From IMG/VR virus record IMGVR_UViG_3300024999_000162, positions 1 to 46,691 of that record: a stretch of DNA of 46,691 nt, one strand, 5' to 3'. A model generated the notes under the pieces. The model did no database searches, was not told the origin of the DNA, and saw only the letters and a list, made by a program, of their open reading frames with translations. Origin of the DNA: a virus. The translations under genes and the position numbers were made by a program. This document shows positions 15,392 through 24,054 of the stretch, piece by piece (within the stretch, counting starts at the first letter, position 1; each line of letters starts with the position of its first letter).

Positions 15392-16840
15392 CTATTTCAC
15401 CTTCCCAGGTATCATCGCCAACGATGCAGATTTAAGTCCCTGTATTCTGTCACTAGAATTCACCCTGAACTGTACGTTCTGCCCCTTAACACCGCCCAAC
15501 GAGACATAGAAACTCTGTTGTGCGCCATCCAAGACAGACACTATTTTTACTTCTTCTTCGTTATTTCCGTCACTTTTAGCATACACCTCTAAGTTATAAC
15601 CACTAGAAGTTTCCGCAACAAAATATATCCTCTTGAATTTGTTTTTGCGGTTACTAGAATTAATTGGACCTATAATGAACTCAGTTTCAATAGAGGTATC
15701 ATAATCAAACTCATAACCGTCAAAATCCAATATTACCCCGTTATGTGTACCGAAATGTAACGTCTGCTCGCCCATCGGTTCACCAAAGACGGTTGCACAG
15801 GTAAACGCTAAAGCATACTCAAACTTAAACCATGCCTTTTCCTGAGTGTCGAATATGAAGCAGGTTGTTATTTCTTCCGTACTATCGGGAAATACCAACC
15901 AAAACTGATTACCGAACCCAACCGTAAACACATCGGTAAAGTCCATATCTGTAAGTAAATCGTCAATTCCATCGGAGATCACTTCTGCAGTATTTCCTTC
16001 ATATGCGACAACCTGCTTTTCATCGGTTAACCAAAAAGCATAGTTGCCTAACTTGACCGCACATTTTACGCCGTATGCCCCAACATCACCCGACCGGAGA
16101 ATATTAAGAAAGGGGTGCTGATTATCCAACATGCGGTAATATCCTCTTGTAGTTATAACCAACAAGTGATCTGAGAATGGTATACAGGTTAATACAGGTT
16201 CGCTGGCATCGGTTGGCATGAGGAAGTTATAGTTGTCCGGCCAATAATCTTTACTGACTAAACCAGTTTCCGCGTCTACACCGCAGTAATAAACTCTGTG
16301 CGGATATGCACTGTTCGGTCCCCAAACAAAGATATGCCCCATATAGACACAGCAAAATTCCATGAACGGAACATCTCCACCGTCTAAGTTTTGTAGTTCT
16401 GCTACACCTGTACCTAAATCAATATTGTATGACTGACTTGTCAAACCGCCTGCTAATATCAAATGACTTGTCCCATCATCGGGGTCAGTCCATGTGCATG
16501 AACCAAAACCATAATTATCAGCAGTAGTGCTTACTATCTCCACCCAAGGATCGTCAGAATCTTTCCGGTACCATAAACTAGTCCCAACCTCTGCAAGCAA
16601 ACGAGACTCTAAACCTACCTTTGCACCTGTATGTAAACTTAGAATAGGCGTAGAAAACGGCGCATCGACCAAGGAATAACCTCCCCTTGTACTGATAACG
16701 CCGTTGTTGACGACAAAGTTCTTGCCATCGGATAACTCATTTATTTTACGTGTGTGTTGTGCGTTTATGCCACGAAAACCCTTTATGTCAAGTGACTGCT
16801 TGTTTGTTGCTCCGGTACGTTTAGGAATAACAGGAGGCAT
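15392..16840 (-). CDS. Podovirus nozzle/tail-hub-like beta-propeller protein, 482 aa
   Basis: The opening motif (FRGINAQHTRKINELSDGKNFVVNNGVISTRGGY) matches the start of many podoviral tail nozzle or stabilisation proteins of the P22 gp10-like kind: G.N.......ELSDG.NV....G....R.G. The body is a series of beta blades (SLWYRK.., HLILAGGL.., HLLVITTRGYYRM..). The ATG at 16840 is preferred over an in-frame GTG two codons upstream because of AAGGCGG spacing; it forms TAATG with the upstream stop. It follows the adaptor-like gene, as expected for the next ring of a short tail. Confidence 0.7.
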   Translation of the reverse strand: MPPVIPKRTGATNKQSLDIKGFRGINAQHTRKINELSDGKNFVVNNGVISTRGGYSLVDAPFSTPILSLHTGAKVGLESRLLAEVGTSLWYRKDSDDPWVEIVSTTADNYGFGSCTWTDPDDGTSHLILAGGLTSQSYNIDLGTGVAELQNLDGGDVPFMEFCCVYMGHIFVWGPNSAYPHRVYYCGVDAETGLVSKDYWPDNYNFLMPTDASEPVLTCIPFSDHLLVITTRGYYRMLDNQHPFLNILRSGDVGAYGVKCAVKLGNYAFWLTDEKQVVAYEGNTAEVISDGIDDLLTDMDFTDVFTVGFGNQFWLVFPDSTEEITTCFIFDTQEKAWFKFEYALAFTCATVFGEPMGEQTLHFGTHNGVILDFDGYEFDYDTSIETEFIIGPINSSNRKNKFKRIYFVAETSSGYNLEVYAKSDGNNEEEVKIVSVLDGAQQSFYVSLGGVKGQNVQFRVNSSDRIQGLKSASLAMIPGKVK

Positions 16841-17679
16841 TACCACACCGCCTTTACTTGAAATGAATCATTGCTATCAAGTTCGTTTTCGTTAATTAGG
16901 TTAGCAATGGAATTATAGAACTCCTGCATCCATCTTGAAGCGTCGGCATCGTCCGGATCCTCTGCGCCGCGATAACGTGAGGCAATATATTTAGCGACTG
17001 CATACTCGCAGGCATCAACCAAAGGTACGGCATCGGTTATGCTTGCAACCGTCGGACGTGCGATATAGGACATGGCGTATGTATCGGCATCGTAGAAGGA
17101 TATTTTGCGGTTACGAATAGTGAAATTGGTGTATTTAATGCCTGTGGTATCCTCTATAGGTACGCTCTCGCCGTCGCCTGCAAGTCCTGTATCGCTGAAG
17201 GTAGTTGTAGTTGCTGTACCAATTAACCCTTGTGTAGCACCGCCTGTCGTGCGATATACGGCATAGGAGGATGCACCTGTTACCGCTGTCCATGATAGGG
17301 CGTTGTAGTTTGTTTCGGATAATGTAGCGTTTCCGGTAGTTGCCCTAACCTCAGTACAGGCAATTGTTTCGTTATCGTCGCTTATTGCGGTTACTCGGTA
17401 TCCATAGGTTGTTGTCCCTGCTGTACCTGTTGGGGTTACGGTAAGTCCGGCAGGATAACCTATACTTGTGAATAGACTTACCATGCTCACAAAGTCGGTC
17501 GGCAGACTGTAGAATTTCTTTGCCGATGCTCTGAATAGTTTTGTGTTTTCTAACCACAGTCTCGATGGGATATTATCTCGCAAACACTCTCTGCCCCATA
17601 GGAGAAGATCGGCATTGCTGACCGCTTCTTGTGTCCATGAGTCAACGAGTGATTTGCAGTTAGTTAGGGTGAATGACAT
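16840..17679 (-). CDS. Head-tail adaptor-like protein with inserted Ig/FN3-like domain, 279 aa
   Basis: Residues 1-72 (..LVDSWTQEAVSNADLLLWGRECLRDNIPSRLW.....F..S..KFYSLPTDF) and about 180-279 (DAVPLVDACEYAVAKYIASRYRGAEDPDDA..W..EF) read as one helical adaptor of the gp4/gp6-like kind. Between them, at about 75-178, lies a Thr/Ala/Gly-rich beta domain (GTTTYGYRVTAISDDNET, LSWTAVTGASSYAVYRTTGG) typical of FN3/Ig-like phage surface domains. Decoration of tail or capsid proteins by Ig-like domains is known; an insertion in the middle of an adaptor is less usual. Confidence 0.7.
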   Translation of the reverse strand: MSFTLTNCKSLVDSWTQEAVSNADLLLWGRECLRDNIPSRLWLENTKLFRASAKKFYSLPTDFVSMVSLFTSIGYPAGLTVTPTGTAGTTTYGYRVTAISDDNETIACTEVRATTGNATLSETNYNALSWTAVTGASSYAVYRTTGGATQGLIGTATTTTFSDTGLAGDGESVPIEDTTGIKYTNFTIRNRKISFYDADTYAMSYIARPTVASITDAVPLVDACEYAVAKYIASRYRGAEDPDDADASRWMQEFYNSIANLINENELDSNDSFQVKAVW

Positions 17680-17689
17680 ATTATCACCT

Positions 17690-17721
17690 TCTTATGTAAA
17701 ATGGGAGGCAAACCGCCTCCC
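17690..17721 (-). terminator. Terminator between M14-like and adaptor genes
   Basis: On the minus strand GGGAGGC-GGTTT-GCCTCCC is followed by ATTTTACAT. The stem is perfect and the T run weak, so partial termination is likely, with the adaptor gene reached by read-through. Confidence 0.6.
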
Positions 17722-17764
17722 TGATTGAAATTAACGCATCTTCGTTGGTTTGGTTAAAAATAAA

Positions 17765-19543
17765 TTAAACGGTTTTAACGATAAAATTATCGAAAGTAGA
17801 TAATATTTCATTAGCCACTTTCAAACCAACTTTTGTAGAACTTTGATTCACTGTATTTGTAATACTTATTCTTTCTACATCATCAAGATATACTTTTACA
17901 GATGAACCATTCGCCACGACTCTAATATTATAAGTATTCCCTTGAACTGGAGTAAAAGAATATGTTCCATAAGTATTACCTGAAGCATCAGATACAGCAA
18001 GTCCAGTTGAACTAATTCTTGCTTGCATTAAACTAGTTACACCGATATACCTAAATACAATACCTGCCCAAGTATTCCACACTATGTCGGCACTAACATC
18101 TACATCTGATATACCGGAATCAATAGTTGCAATTGCGGTAGTTGTTGTCAGTGATGTAGGTTTAGCTTTATTGCTTGCAATTCCAAATACTCCATTACTA
18201 TTAGTCCAGTTAAGATCGCCAGTTTCCGTAATACCCAAACTTGAAGAATTATCTCCCTTAGTGAAGGTATCGGACGCTATTGTAATAATTGGTCGCTTAT
18301 AGAAAACAATTCTTTTATATACAGATAACCCTTCATTATTTGTAACTTTTAATATCATCGTGTGATAATCTTCCGACAACAGCGATATATCTTGACCATG
18401 ACTATACGTTATATGATTTCTCGTTGGAGTTATCACACTATAATCATTGTCGTCAATTTTTAATTCATGAGTGCAATTCATATCGGCATCATAAGTAACG
18501 GTTAAAATTAAACTTGTTGTACTAACTGCTACGTTTTTTATCTTTGGATTATATGCAGTTAATGATGATTTTTTTTCATGCTCTTGCAATGTACCAAGCA
18601 GGTAATTAGACAGATGCATCAGATAATAAAATAAATCTGTGCTACCGTTATTTTCTCCACCATAGCGAGTAGGATGGTATTCTATGGTTCCACAAGATAT
18701 ACCAATTATACTCCAGGCGTAATGTAATTTATGAGAAGTTTCAGCATCCATAAAACGGTCTACTGGTTCCCTGCTTAATTCTGTTCTTACCCTATCATCA
18801 AGCCATTCTACCGCATTAGACATGCCATCTTGTGTTGCATAGTCGCCATTAACATAATATAAAAATTGGTCGTAATCCCAACCAGTACCATTTCCAACAT
18901 GTAAATCGAACCAAAATTCTGCATCGTCCTTATACTCTAAAAGCATATCACGAATAAGCACAGCCTCATTTTCTGAAAATGGGGCAGTACCTTTCATATT
19001 CCATGCATCTTCAACTAGAGTATCCCAATTTGCTTGTGTAGTGAAATTGCTATTAATATTAACACTATTTACATTGCCGAAAACCTTTGGAGATTGATTA
19101 AACCCCCAGGGATTCCATAATGGAACGCAAATAATACGAACATTATCCCTCAGATAACGATAAAATGGATTTATGTCTGGATTATTCACAATATAGCCGA
19201 TTAATAAAGCCAATCCAAACATACTAGGGTGTTCTGTTGCATGCATACCTGCCGAAATAATAATAGTTCTCTCATAGTTTAGAGGTTCAAAAACGTATTT
19301 ATATACGTCATAAACATTTGATTCATCTTTGCCTAATGATGTTTTTGCTACAATGTATCCATCACTTTTAGTGCCGATATGCAAATCATAGAAAGTTGCT
19401 AAAAAAGTATCTGCATTCATTGTAGGATTTGCATATTCATTAGATTGTGCTGGAGGTTCAAAGAAAGATAAGTCTAAACTTATTAAAACCTGTTTTCTTA
19501 AAGTATTTAGTTGTGGCATTAGAGAAGTTCTATATCCAGACAT
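17765..19543 (-). CDS. M14-type zinc peptidase-like virion protein with C-terminal LamG-like domain, 592 aa
   Basis: The ATG at 19543 is chosen because GGGAGG lies 7 nt upstream and TAATG links it to the previous gene. Residues about 85-320 carry M14 carboxypeptidase-fold signatures: HATE (H101, E104, the HxxE zinc pair), FDLHVGNG (H215, third zinc ligand) and GTIEYHP (E288, catalytic Glu). The NPDG-like turn is NPWG. The stretch normally reading DLNRNF reads NINSNF, so the arginine that grips a substrate carboxylate is Ser here. Residues about 400-592 form a beta-sandwich of LamG/DUF1080 type (SADIVWNTWAGIVFRY, NIRVVANGSSVKVYLDDV). It may cut a surface polymer such as cell-wall peptide or poly-gamma-glutamate. 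Confidence 0.78.
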   Translation of the reverse strand: MSGYRTSLMPQLNTLRKQVLISLDLSFFEPPAQSNEYANPTMNADTFLATFYDLHIGTKSDGYIVAKTSLGKDESNVYDVYKYVFEPLNYERTIIISAGMHATEHPSMFGLALLIGYIVNNPDINPFYRYLRDNVRIICVPLWNPWGFNQSPKVFGNVNSVNINSNFTTQANWDTLVEDAWNMKGTAPFSENEAVLIRDMLLEYKDDAEFWFDLHVGNGTGWDYDQFLYYVNGDYATQDGMSNAVEWLDDRVRTELSREPVDRFMDAETSHKLHYAWSIIGISCGTIEYHPTRYGGENNGSTDLFYYLMHLSNYLLGTLQEHEKKSSLTAYNPKIKNVAVSTTSLILTVTYDADMNCTHELKIDDNDYSVITPTRNHITYSHGQDISLLSEDYHTMILKVTNNEGLSVYKRIVFYKRPIITIASDTFTKGDNSSSLGITETGDLNWTNSNGVFGIASNKAKPTSLTTTTAIATIDSGISDVDVSADIVWNTWAGIVFRYIGVTSLMQARISSTGLAVSDASGNTYGTYSFTPVQGNTYNIRVVANGSSVKVYLDDVERISITNTVNQSSTKVGLKVANEILSTFDNFIVKTV

Positions 19544-20025
19544 TATACTAACCTCCCAACGATACAAGAGATTCCGGCAGGTACAGTTACATCCACTGAA
19601 GGAGTGCCACCTAACTGCCTATCCCATCCACCAGGAGGTACGGTTATTGTTATTCCATTAACTATAAACTCTTGCCAAGTTAATTCATTATGAAATATTT
19701 CAATTGCTGATATGTTTGCGGAGAATGTAATTACATTAGCAACCGCATCAGAATCAGTTTTTTGTTCCGCAAGAATACTACCAGTTAGTTGCACACTCGC
19801 CGGATTAGCAGCGGTAAACTTCTCGTCACCGTCTGCGTCTACAGGAATAAACTTACCAGTTATCGCTGTACCTGCCGCTAACTTTGCGGTTATTGAACCG
19901 TCGGCATTTAGGACTAGACCGACTATTTTATTGTCACCGTCAACACCGCCTATGGTGATGGGGTTAGTATTTGCCGCAGTTGTGCCGACTGGATTTTTAC
20001 CTTCTGCGATAGAAATATAAAACAC
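19543..20025 (-). CDS. Hypothetical beta-rich virion protein, about 160 aa
   Basis: Short beta strands predominate (KIVGLVLNADGSITAKLAAGTAITGKFIPV, ITITVPPGGWDRQLGG), consistent with a small head or tail decoration protein. The start is unclear. The GTG at 20025 overlaps the GGAGG itself and is too close, while an ATT at 20014-20016 sits 8 nt after GGAGG and would give MSIAEGKNPVG. It follows the capsid gene after a terminator and is coupled by TAATG to the M14-like gene. Confidence 0.65.
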   Translation of the reverse strand: MFYISIAEGKNPVGTTAANTNPITIGGVDGDNKIVGLVLNADGSITAKLAAGTAITGKFIPVDADGDEKFTAANPASVQLTGSILAEQKTDSDAVANVITFSANISAIEIFHNELTWQEFIVNGITITVPPGGWDRQLGGTPSVDVTVPAGISCIVGRLV

Positions 20026-20028
20026 CTC

Positions 20029-20065
20029 CTATATAAAATAGGCAGAGCAATTAAACCCTGCCTAT
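20029..20065 (-). terminator. Terminator after the major capsid gene
   Basis: On the minus strand ATAGGCAG and CTGCCTAT form an 8-bp stem with a 12-nt loop, followed by TTTTATAT. It is placed 13 nt after the capsid stop codon. Confidence 0.75.
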
Positions 20066-20077
20066 CTCAATACTTAC

Positions 20078-20249
20078 TTACGCAGGTTTACAACCGTAAA
20101 TAAAGCTGAAATCGTCCCAACCATAGGAGAAACGGGCAATAGTGGCATACTTAGCGATCTCAGTATCGAAGTCCTCAGTTGCCTTAAATCCAGGTTTCCT
20201 TCTCCAATACCAATTTAAGAACATCTTCATTCTCTCGCTATCACACATA
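20078..20249 (-). CDS. Major capsid protein, exon 2
   Basis: This 172-nt exon encodes the conserved gpT-like capsid C-terminus: CDSERMKMFLNWYWRRKPGF, then FDTEIAKYATIARFSYGW, ending FIYGCKPA and TAA. It has no start codon or ribosome-binding site of its own, and an in-frame stop lies only a few codons upstream inside the intron. Joined to exon 1 it restores 903 nt, a complete 300-aa capsid protein. The exact first base (20249) is inferred from frame, from the intron-terminal G and from P10 pairing. Confidence 0.85.
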
Positions 20250-21434
20250 CCTTATGTTAACTACATGTTTCCATGCAGAGCAGACTATATCATCCCTTTC
20301 GGGGACGGCGCTAATGGACATTATTGTTTCCTCAGTCCTAGTCGTTGAACCTTCACCCACCCTCGTCATTACTGACTACATTGGGTGCTTGGCTGCTGAT
20401 TTCCCATTGTTTCATCCACTAACTTTTCTAGCCTTCACATTCACCGTTACCAGTCGTGTTGTGGCATAGTGGTTTTAGGGGGTTCCAGCAATTCACCGTC
20501 TTTGCAATTATATCTGTGAACAGTTTTTCATAATCCTTTTCATGTCCGTTGACCTTATTTCTATGACAATCATCACAAAGCGAAATTAAGTTATCTTTAT
20601 CAAATATCTTAGATGAATCTTCCTTCACTGTTATTATATGATGAACGATTATATTGGATTTACTTCCGCACAACTGACATGTCCAATTATCCCTGTTTCT
20701 AATCTCGTCTCTTATTTTTTGATATTGAGACGTTTGTCTTTTGTCTGCGTTTTCTGTCCAATGTCCACCTTTCCAGTTAAAGGCTTTTTCTCCTGTAAAA
20801 TTTTCATGCCAGTGAGAACTCTTACATTCTTTAGAGCAATAAAGGAATTTTGTATCTCTAAGTCTATACGGCCATACAAGTATTTCCTTGTTACACCAAG
20901 CGCAATTTGCCATAACCTTGTTTTTAACATACACTCTCTTAGACTTCTTACTAGCCAAATATCTGCTGCTTGATGTGTCTCTTTTATTGATATTGTGTTT
21001 GTTTAGCCAGTATTGAATGGATGATTTTTTCGATCCGTATTTATCGGCAATTTCGCTAGTAGATAAATTCTCCATCCAATAATCTCTATACAAAACATCA
21101 TAATTCTTGTATGGTTGTTCTATTACTTCTTTTTTGACCTTATCTTTCCTTTTCCTTTTCTTGCCCATCCATAAGACTGCCGCATCTGATTTATTTCTCA
21201 TTGGCACTTTAAGAGTTTTAATCCATCTTTTAATCGTCTGAACATGCACACCATATTTAAGTGCCATCTCAGAACTACTTAATTTCTCATTCCAATGGTC
21301 GTTATATAAGGAATCGTAGGTAGGAATACTCAATAACTACACCTCCCTATATAATTGTAAACTTTTCTTAATTGATTGTCAACGAATAAATTAGATTATT
21401 GACTGGTAACATATATAATGGGTCCTAGTGTTTG
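20250..21434 (-). mobile_element. Group I self-splicing intron in the capsid gene, with HNH ORF
   Basis: Read on the minus strand, the 3' part shows the group I core. The P4-side element AATCAGCAGCCAAGC lies at 20387-20401, the R element GTTCAACGACTAGGAC at 20335-20350, and the S element GATGATATAGTCTG at 20281-20294. GACTA and TAGTC in the last two form P7. At the 5' end, exon ..GGTT pairs with intron GACC, leaving the expected U-G wobble at the cut (P1). Intron ACAC..TA can pair with exon-2 TA..GTGT (P10, one bulge). The intron starts CAAACACTAGG and ends AAGG. The 1185-nt length includes the endonuclease gene. Boundaries could shift by a base or two. Confidence 0.92.
20428..21333 (-). CDS. 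Intron-encoded HNH homing endonuclease, 301 aa
   Basis: The TTG start at 21333 has GGGAGGT 7 nt upstream. Two HTH repeats at the N-terminus (about 8-45 and 80-118: LYNDHWNEKLSSSEMALKYG.. and LYRDYWMENLSTSEIADKYG..) probably give target specificity. A CxxC ribbon follows (C144, C147, C166, C170). The HNH nuclease is at about 206-262: RDNWTCQLCG (C219, C222), VHHI (H231, H232), N248, CDDCH (C253, C256, H257). The gene lies wholly inside the intron and ends 27 nt before the P4-side core element. It should cut intron-less capsid alleles to spread the intron. Confidence 0.93.
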   Translation of the reverse strand: MSIPTYDSLYNDHWNEKLSSSEMALKYGVHVQTIKRWIKTLKVPMRNKSDAAVLWMGKKRKRKDKVKKEVIEQPYKNYDVLYRDYWMENLSTSEIADKYGSKKSSIQYWLNKHNINKRDTSSSRYLASKKSKRVYVKNKVMANCAWCNKEILVWPYRLRDTKFLYCSKECKSSHWHENFTGEKAFNWKGGHWTENADKRQTSQYQKIRDEIRNRDNWTCQLCGSKSNIIVHHIITVKEDSSKIFDKDNLISLCDDCHRNKVNGHEKDYEKLFTDIIAKTVNCWNPLKPLCHNTTGNGECEG

Positions 21435-22165
21435 AACCAAACGTCAGGGTCGGTCAACCAGGGCCATTCAATAACGTTGAACTTTCCTTTCCACACGTTA
21501 ATGCCATGGTCAGTTGTCCCCGGTTTTTCGTCAGTACCGGCAATGACTAAAGCAGGTTCAAGTCCCTCAGTCGGAACTACAATGGTGTCAGGCATAACCA
21601 AGAACTGATTTGCCTTGTCGTCCTCCCACCGGCGCATATTGTTTCTGACGGTAGTCACGTTATCGGCAGTCAGCGCATACGCACCAAAGTTAGAAGTTAC
21701 TGCTGTACTGCCAGGTGCTTTCGGGTGTGAAGCAGAACAAAGTGCAACATTATCAGGACCCTTAAAAGATGCGTTAAAAGCATTGTTAAACGGCAGCGCA
21801 GCGTGGTACTGAATAGTTCTGTATTCAACCATACGGAGATTCTTAACACGCTTCTTAATCTCGCCGTATTGTTCATCGTCCACAAGTTCACGCTCGATTT
21901 GCGTGCCCTTGGAGTATTTGCGGTGAATGTAGTTGGAGGTGTAACCCTTCTTGATGTCCTCATAGGCAACCTTATTCCCGGTTGCGCTCCATTCTTCCAT
22001 TAGTCCTAAGTCACCGATACCCTGGTTAGTCTCTTGTGCCTTAGTGGAATTCTCCACGTTATACATCAGACCAAGGTAATCCTTTTCCTTCTTACCAGCA
22101 AGGTCGAATATTTTTCTTAAACCCGGTTCGAGTTGCTCCGCCCAATTTTCAGAAATCATTGGCAT
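21435..22165 (-). CDS. Major capsid protein, exon 1 (gpT-like)
   Basis: Start ATG at 22165 with GAGGAAAA upstream. The protein opens ENWAEQLEPGLRKIFDLAG and contains G.VAYEDIKKGYTSNYIHRKYSKGTQIERELVDDE, CSASHPKAPGS and PWLTDPDVWF, all familiar from HK97-fold Mu-gpT-like major heads. Read without splicing it would end in KH-stop after 246 residues, lacking the last conserved about 57 residues. Those are found intact in exon 2. The predicted spliced protein has 300 aa, normal for the family. Confidence 0.93.
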
Positions 22166-22179
22166 GTGTTTTCCTCCTC

Positions 22180-22214
22180 AAAACAAAAAGACCCAGGCAA
22201 ACCGCCCAAGTCTT
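22180..22214 (-). terminator. Terminator upstream of the capsid gene
   Basis: On the minus strand an 11-bp stem with three G-U pairs (22188-22198 with 22204-22214, loop GGTTT) is followed by TTTTGTTTT, just before the capsid RBS. It would cut read-through from the scaffold/decoration genes, or act as an RNA processing site. No strong promoter is visible between it and the capsid start. Confidence 0.65.
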
Positions 22215-22248
22215 TTGTTGTTTAATTTTTAATTTAATTGGTTAATGC

Positions 22249-22941
22249 TTACTTATAGAGATGCTTGCGAATCATAACGTCCATAGTTAACTTAGCAGGA
22301 TCAACGGACAAAACAACCAACGGACCTGCTTCACTAGCAATAGTGGCGTTAGCATCAATGGTGTTTTCGTCCTTCAAGTCAACGCCAATACTGCCCTTAT
22401 TGATTACATCGCCGGATCCGCCTGCACCAAGCAGAATATACTTACTTGCAGTAGTCGGAGCGGTCGGGAACGGTTCTTCAACGGTCAGAGTATCACTTGA
22501 ACCTGTGTAGTCTTTGACGGTTCTAATACTGCCTGCCGCAGGACCTTCGTAAATATAGAGCAGCGCACCATTCCAGTAATCATCAGTGGAAGTGCTGAGT
22601 GCAGTATCTACCAGAGTAGTAGTTGTACCGCCGGTTGCTGTACTGTCAACATGGTCAGCAAAAGAGCAACGAAATACAGTATATGGGTTGTCATGCACCC
22701 GACCATAAGTTGTTGCGGCAGCAGGGTTATCAGCAGCGGCGATAGTCTCTGCCATAACACCGAGTACATTAGTAGCGTTTGCTGCCGCTTTAGCAACCTT
22801 CCCTGTGGTCAACACAACCATGTCGCCCTCAGAAAAGGCAACCCCCGGAGTTAATTCGTATTTAACGGCGTTATCGACAATTCCGTTAAGTTTATTCTGC
22901 TTATACTCAAACCCATTAGTAGTTCTTGCGGTTAATGCCAT
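22249..22941 (-). CDS. Head decoration/capsid-associated protein, 230 aa
   Basis: The opening (VKYELTPGVAFSEGDMVVLTTGKVAKAAANATNVLGVMAETIAA) resembles DUF2190-type phage capsid decoration proteins. The middle is a Thr-rich beta segment with AGSIRTVKDYTGSSDTLTVEEPFP. It sits between scaffold and major capsid genes, as decoration proteins usually do. The ATG at 22941 is 3 nt from the scaffold stop. The family call rests on remembered motifs. Confidence 0.72.
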   Translation of the reverse strand: MALTARTTNGFEYKQNKLNGIVDNAVKYELTPGVAFSEGDMVVLTTGKVAKAAANATNVLGVMAETIAAADNPAAATTYGRVHDNPYTVFRCSFADHVDSTATGGTTTTLVDTALSTSTDDYWNGALLYIYEGPAAGSIRTVKDYTGSSDTLTVEEPFPTAPTTASKYILLGAGGSGDVINKGSIGVDLKDENTIDANATIASEAGPLVVLSVDPAKLTMDVMIRKHLYK

Positions 22942-22943
22942 CG

Positions 22944-23933
22944 TTACCTACCCCTTTTCTTTGTTTTTTGTACTACACCGGAGGCATAATCTTTTTCAGA
23001 CAAACCAAGACCGGCGGCAAGTTTCTTTTGGAGCGGAGTCAAAACAACCTGCTCAGCGACTTTACCGCCTGGCAGGTTGGCACCTTCAATATTTAGTTTT
23101 TTGCGACCATTGACGTTGGCAAGTGTCTTTTGCTCGGCAGTAGTCTTGACCTTTTTGAGCAGTTCGCCGGAAGCAAACTTTTGGCCGATAATAAAATTCA
23201 TGGCAGTCTCAAAATCAACTACAGCACCGTTTTGACTAAAAGCATCAATCTCGGCGGCATACATATTTGCGTATGGAACAAGTTGAGGATTGCCGCTTAA
23301 TACTGCCTGCTTCTGCCTGTCGTAACCAGTTGACTTGCCAGTAACTTCTACCTGCTGCGCTAATTGTGCGTTCTGCTGTTCAAGTCTGGCAATTCGCTGT
23401 TCGCGCTTAACTTCTTTAACAGCAAGTTTCTTTGCCTCTGCTTCATCAAAACCAAGATTGACGAAATACTTTTCCTGATCTGCCTGCATTTCCGACCAAT
23501 AGGTTTTCGCCTCTGCCTCTGCCTGCGCTTGACGTTTTTCTGCCTGCTTATCTGCATCAAGTTTCGCTCTCTCACGGGCAAGTCTATCTACTAAAACTCG
23601 GTCAATTTCTGCCTGCAATTCTGCTTTGGTATACATTTTCTCAGCAGGTTTTTCGGGGTCAGGTTTAACGTCAGGTTTCTTTTTCTTGTCGGCATCAGAC
23701 TTTACATCTTCTTCGCCTGCTTCGTCCTCGGCATCATCCTCTACCAAATCATCGTCAGTCAGCAGTTCGGAGAAGTTAACATCGTCGTCATTATCTACTA
23801 CATTAGGATCGTCTGCCTCAGTATCATCGACAAAACCGCCGCCACCGTTAACGCCATCTTCGCCCACTAAAATATTGAATCTGCCTAAGAATTTATCTTC
23901 TGCCGCTTTAATTCCCAATAAGTCTCTAAACAT
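22944..23933 (-). CDS. Capsid scaffolding protein, 329 aa
   Basis: The N-terminal third is extremely acidic (DDTEADDPNVVDNDDD.., LTDDDLVEDDAEDEAGEED). It is followed by Lys/Pro-rich repeats and a long coiled coil at about 105-205 (AELQAEIDRVL.., REQRIARLEQQNAQLAQQVE). The C-terminus is basic (KTKKRGR), as is usual for the capsid-binding end of a scaffold. Position between portal and capsid genes fits. No protease motif is seen, so maturation may not involve a dedicated protease. Confidence 0.85.
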   Translation of the reverse strand: MFRDLLGIKAAEDKFLGRFNILVGEDGVNGGGGFVDDTEADDPNVVDNDDDVNFSELLTDDDLVEDDAEDEAGEEDVKSDADKKKKPDVKPDPEKPAEKMYTKAELQAEIDRVLVDRLARERAKLDADKQAEKRQAQAEAEAKTYWSEMQADQEKYFVNLGFDEAEAKKLAVKEVKREQRIARLEQQNAQLAQQVEVTGKSTGYDRQKQAVLSGNPQLVPYANMYAAEIDAFSQNGAVVDFETAMNFIIGQKFASGELLKKVKTTAEQKTLANVNGRKKLNIEGANLPGGKVAEQVVLTPLQKKLAAGLGLSEKDYASGVVQKTKKRGR

Positions 23934-24054
23934 GATATACCTCCCGTTTTAAGACCGTCGTCTATAATATCCTTGCACAGTTTAAAGTCTTGTGCATGTT
24001 ATGGACTTTGCCATGCGGTTTTTATAGCGTCTACAGCACGTTTCAGACAGTTTA

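Noticed and set aside
21425-22165. Capsid gene as a truncated pseudogene
   Set aside because: The missing C-terminus is intact downstream, in the right frame, and the interruption has group I intron core elements.
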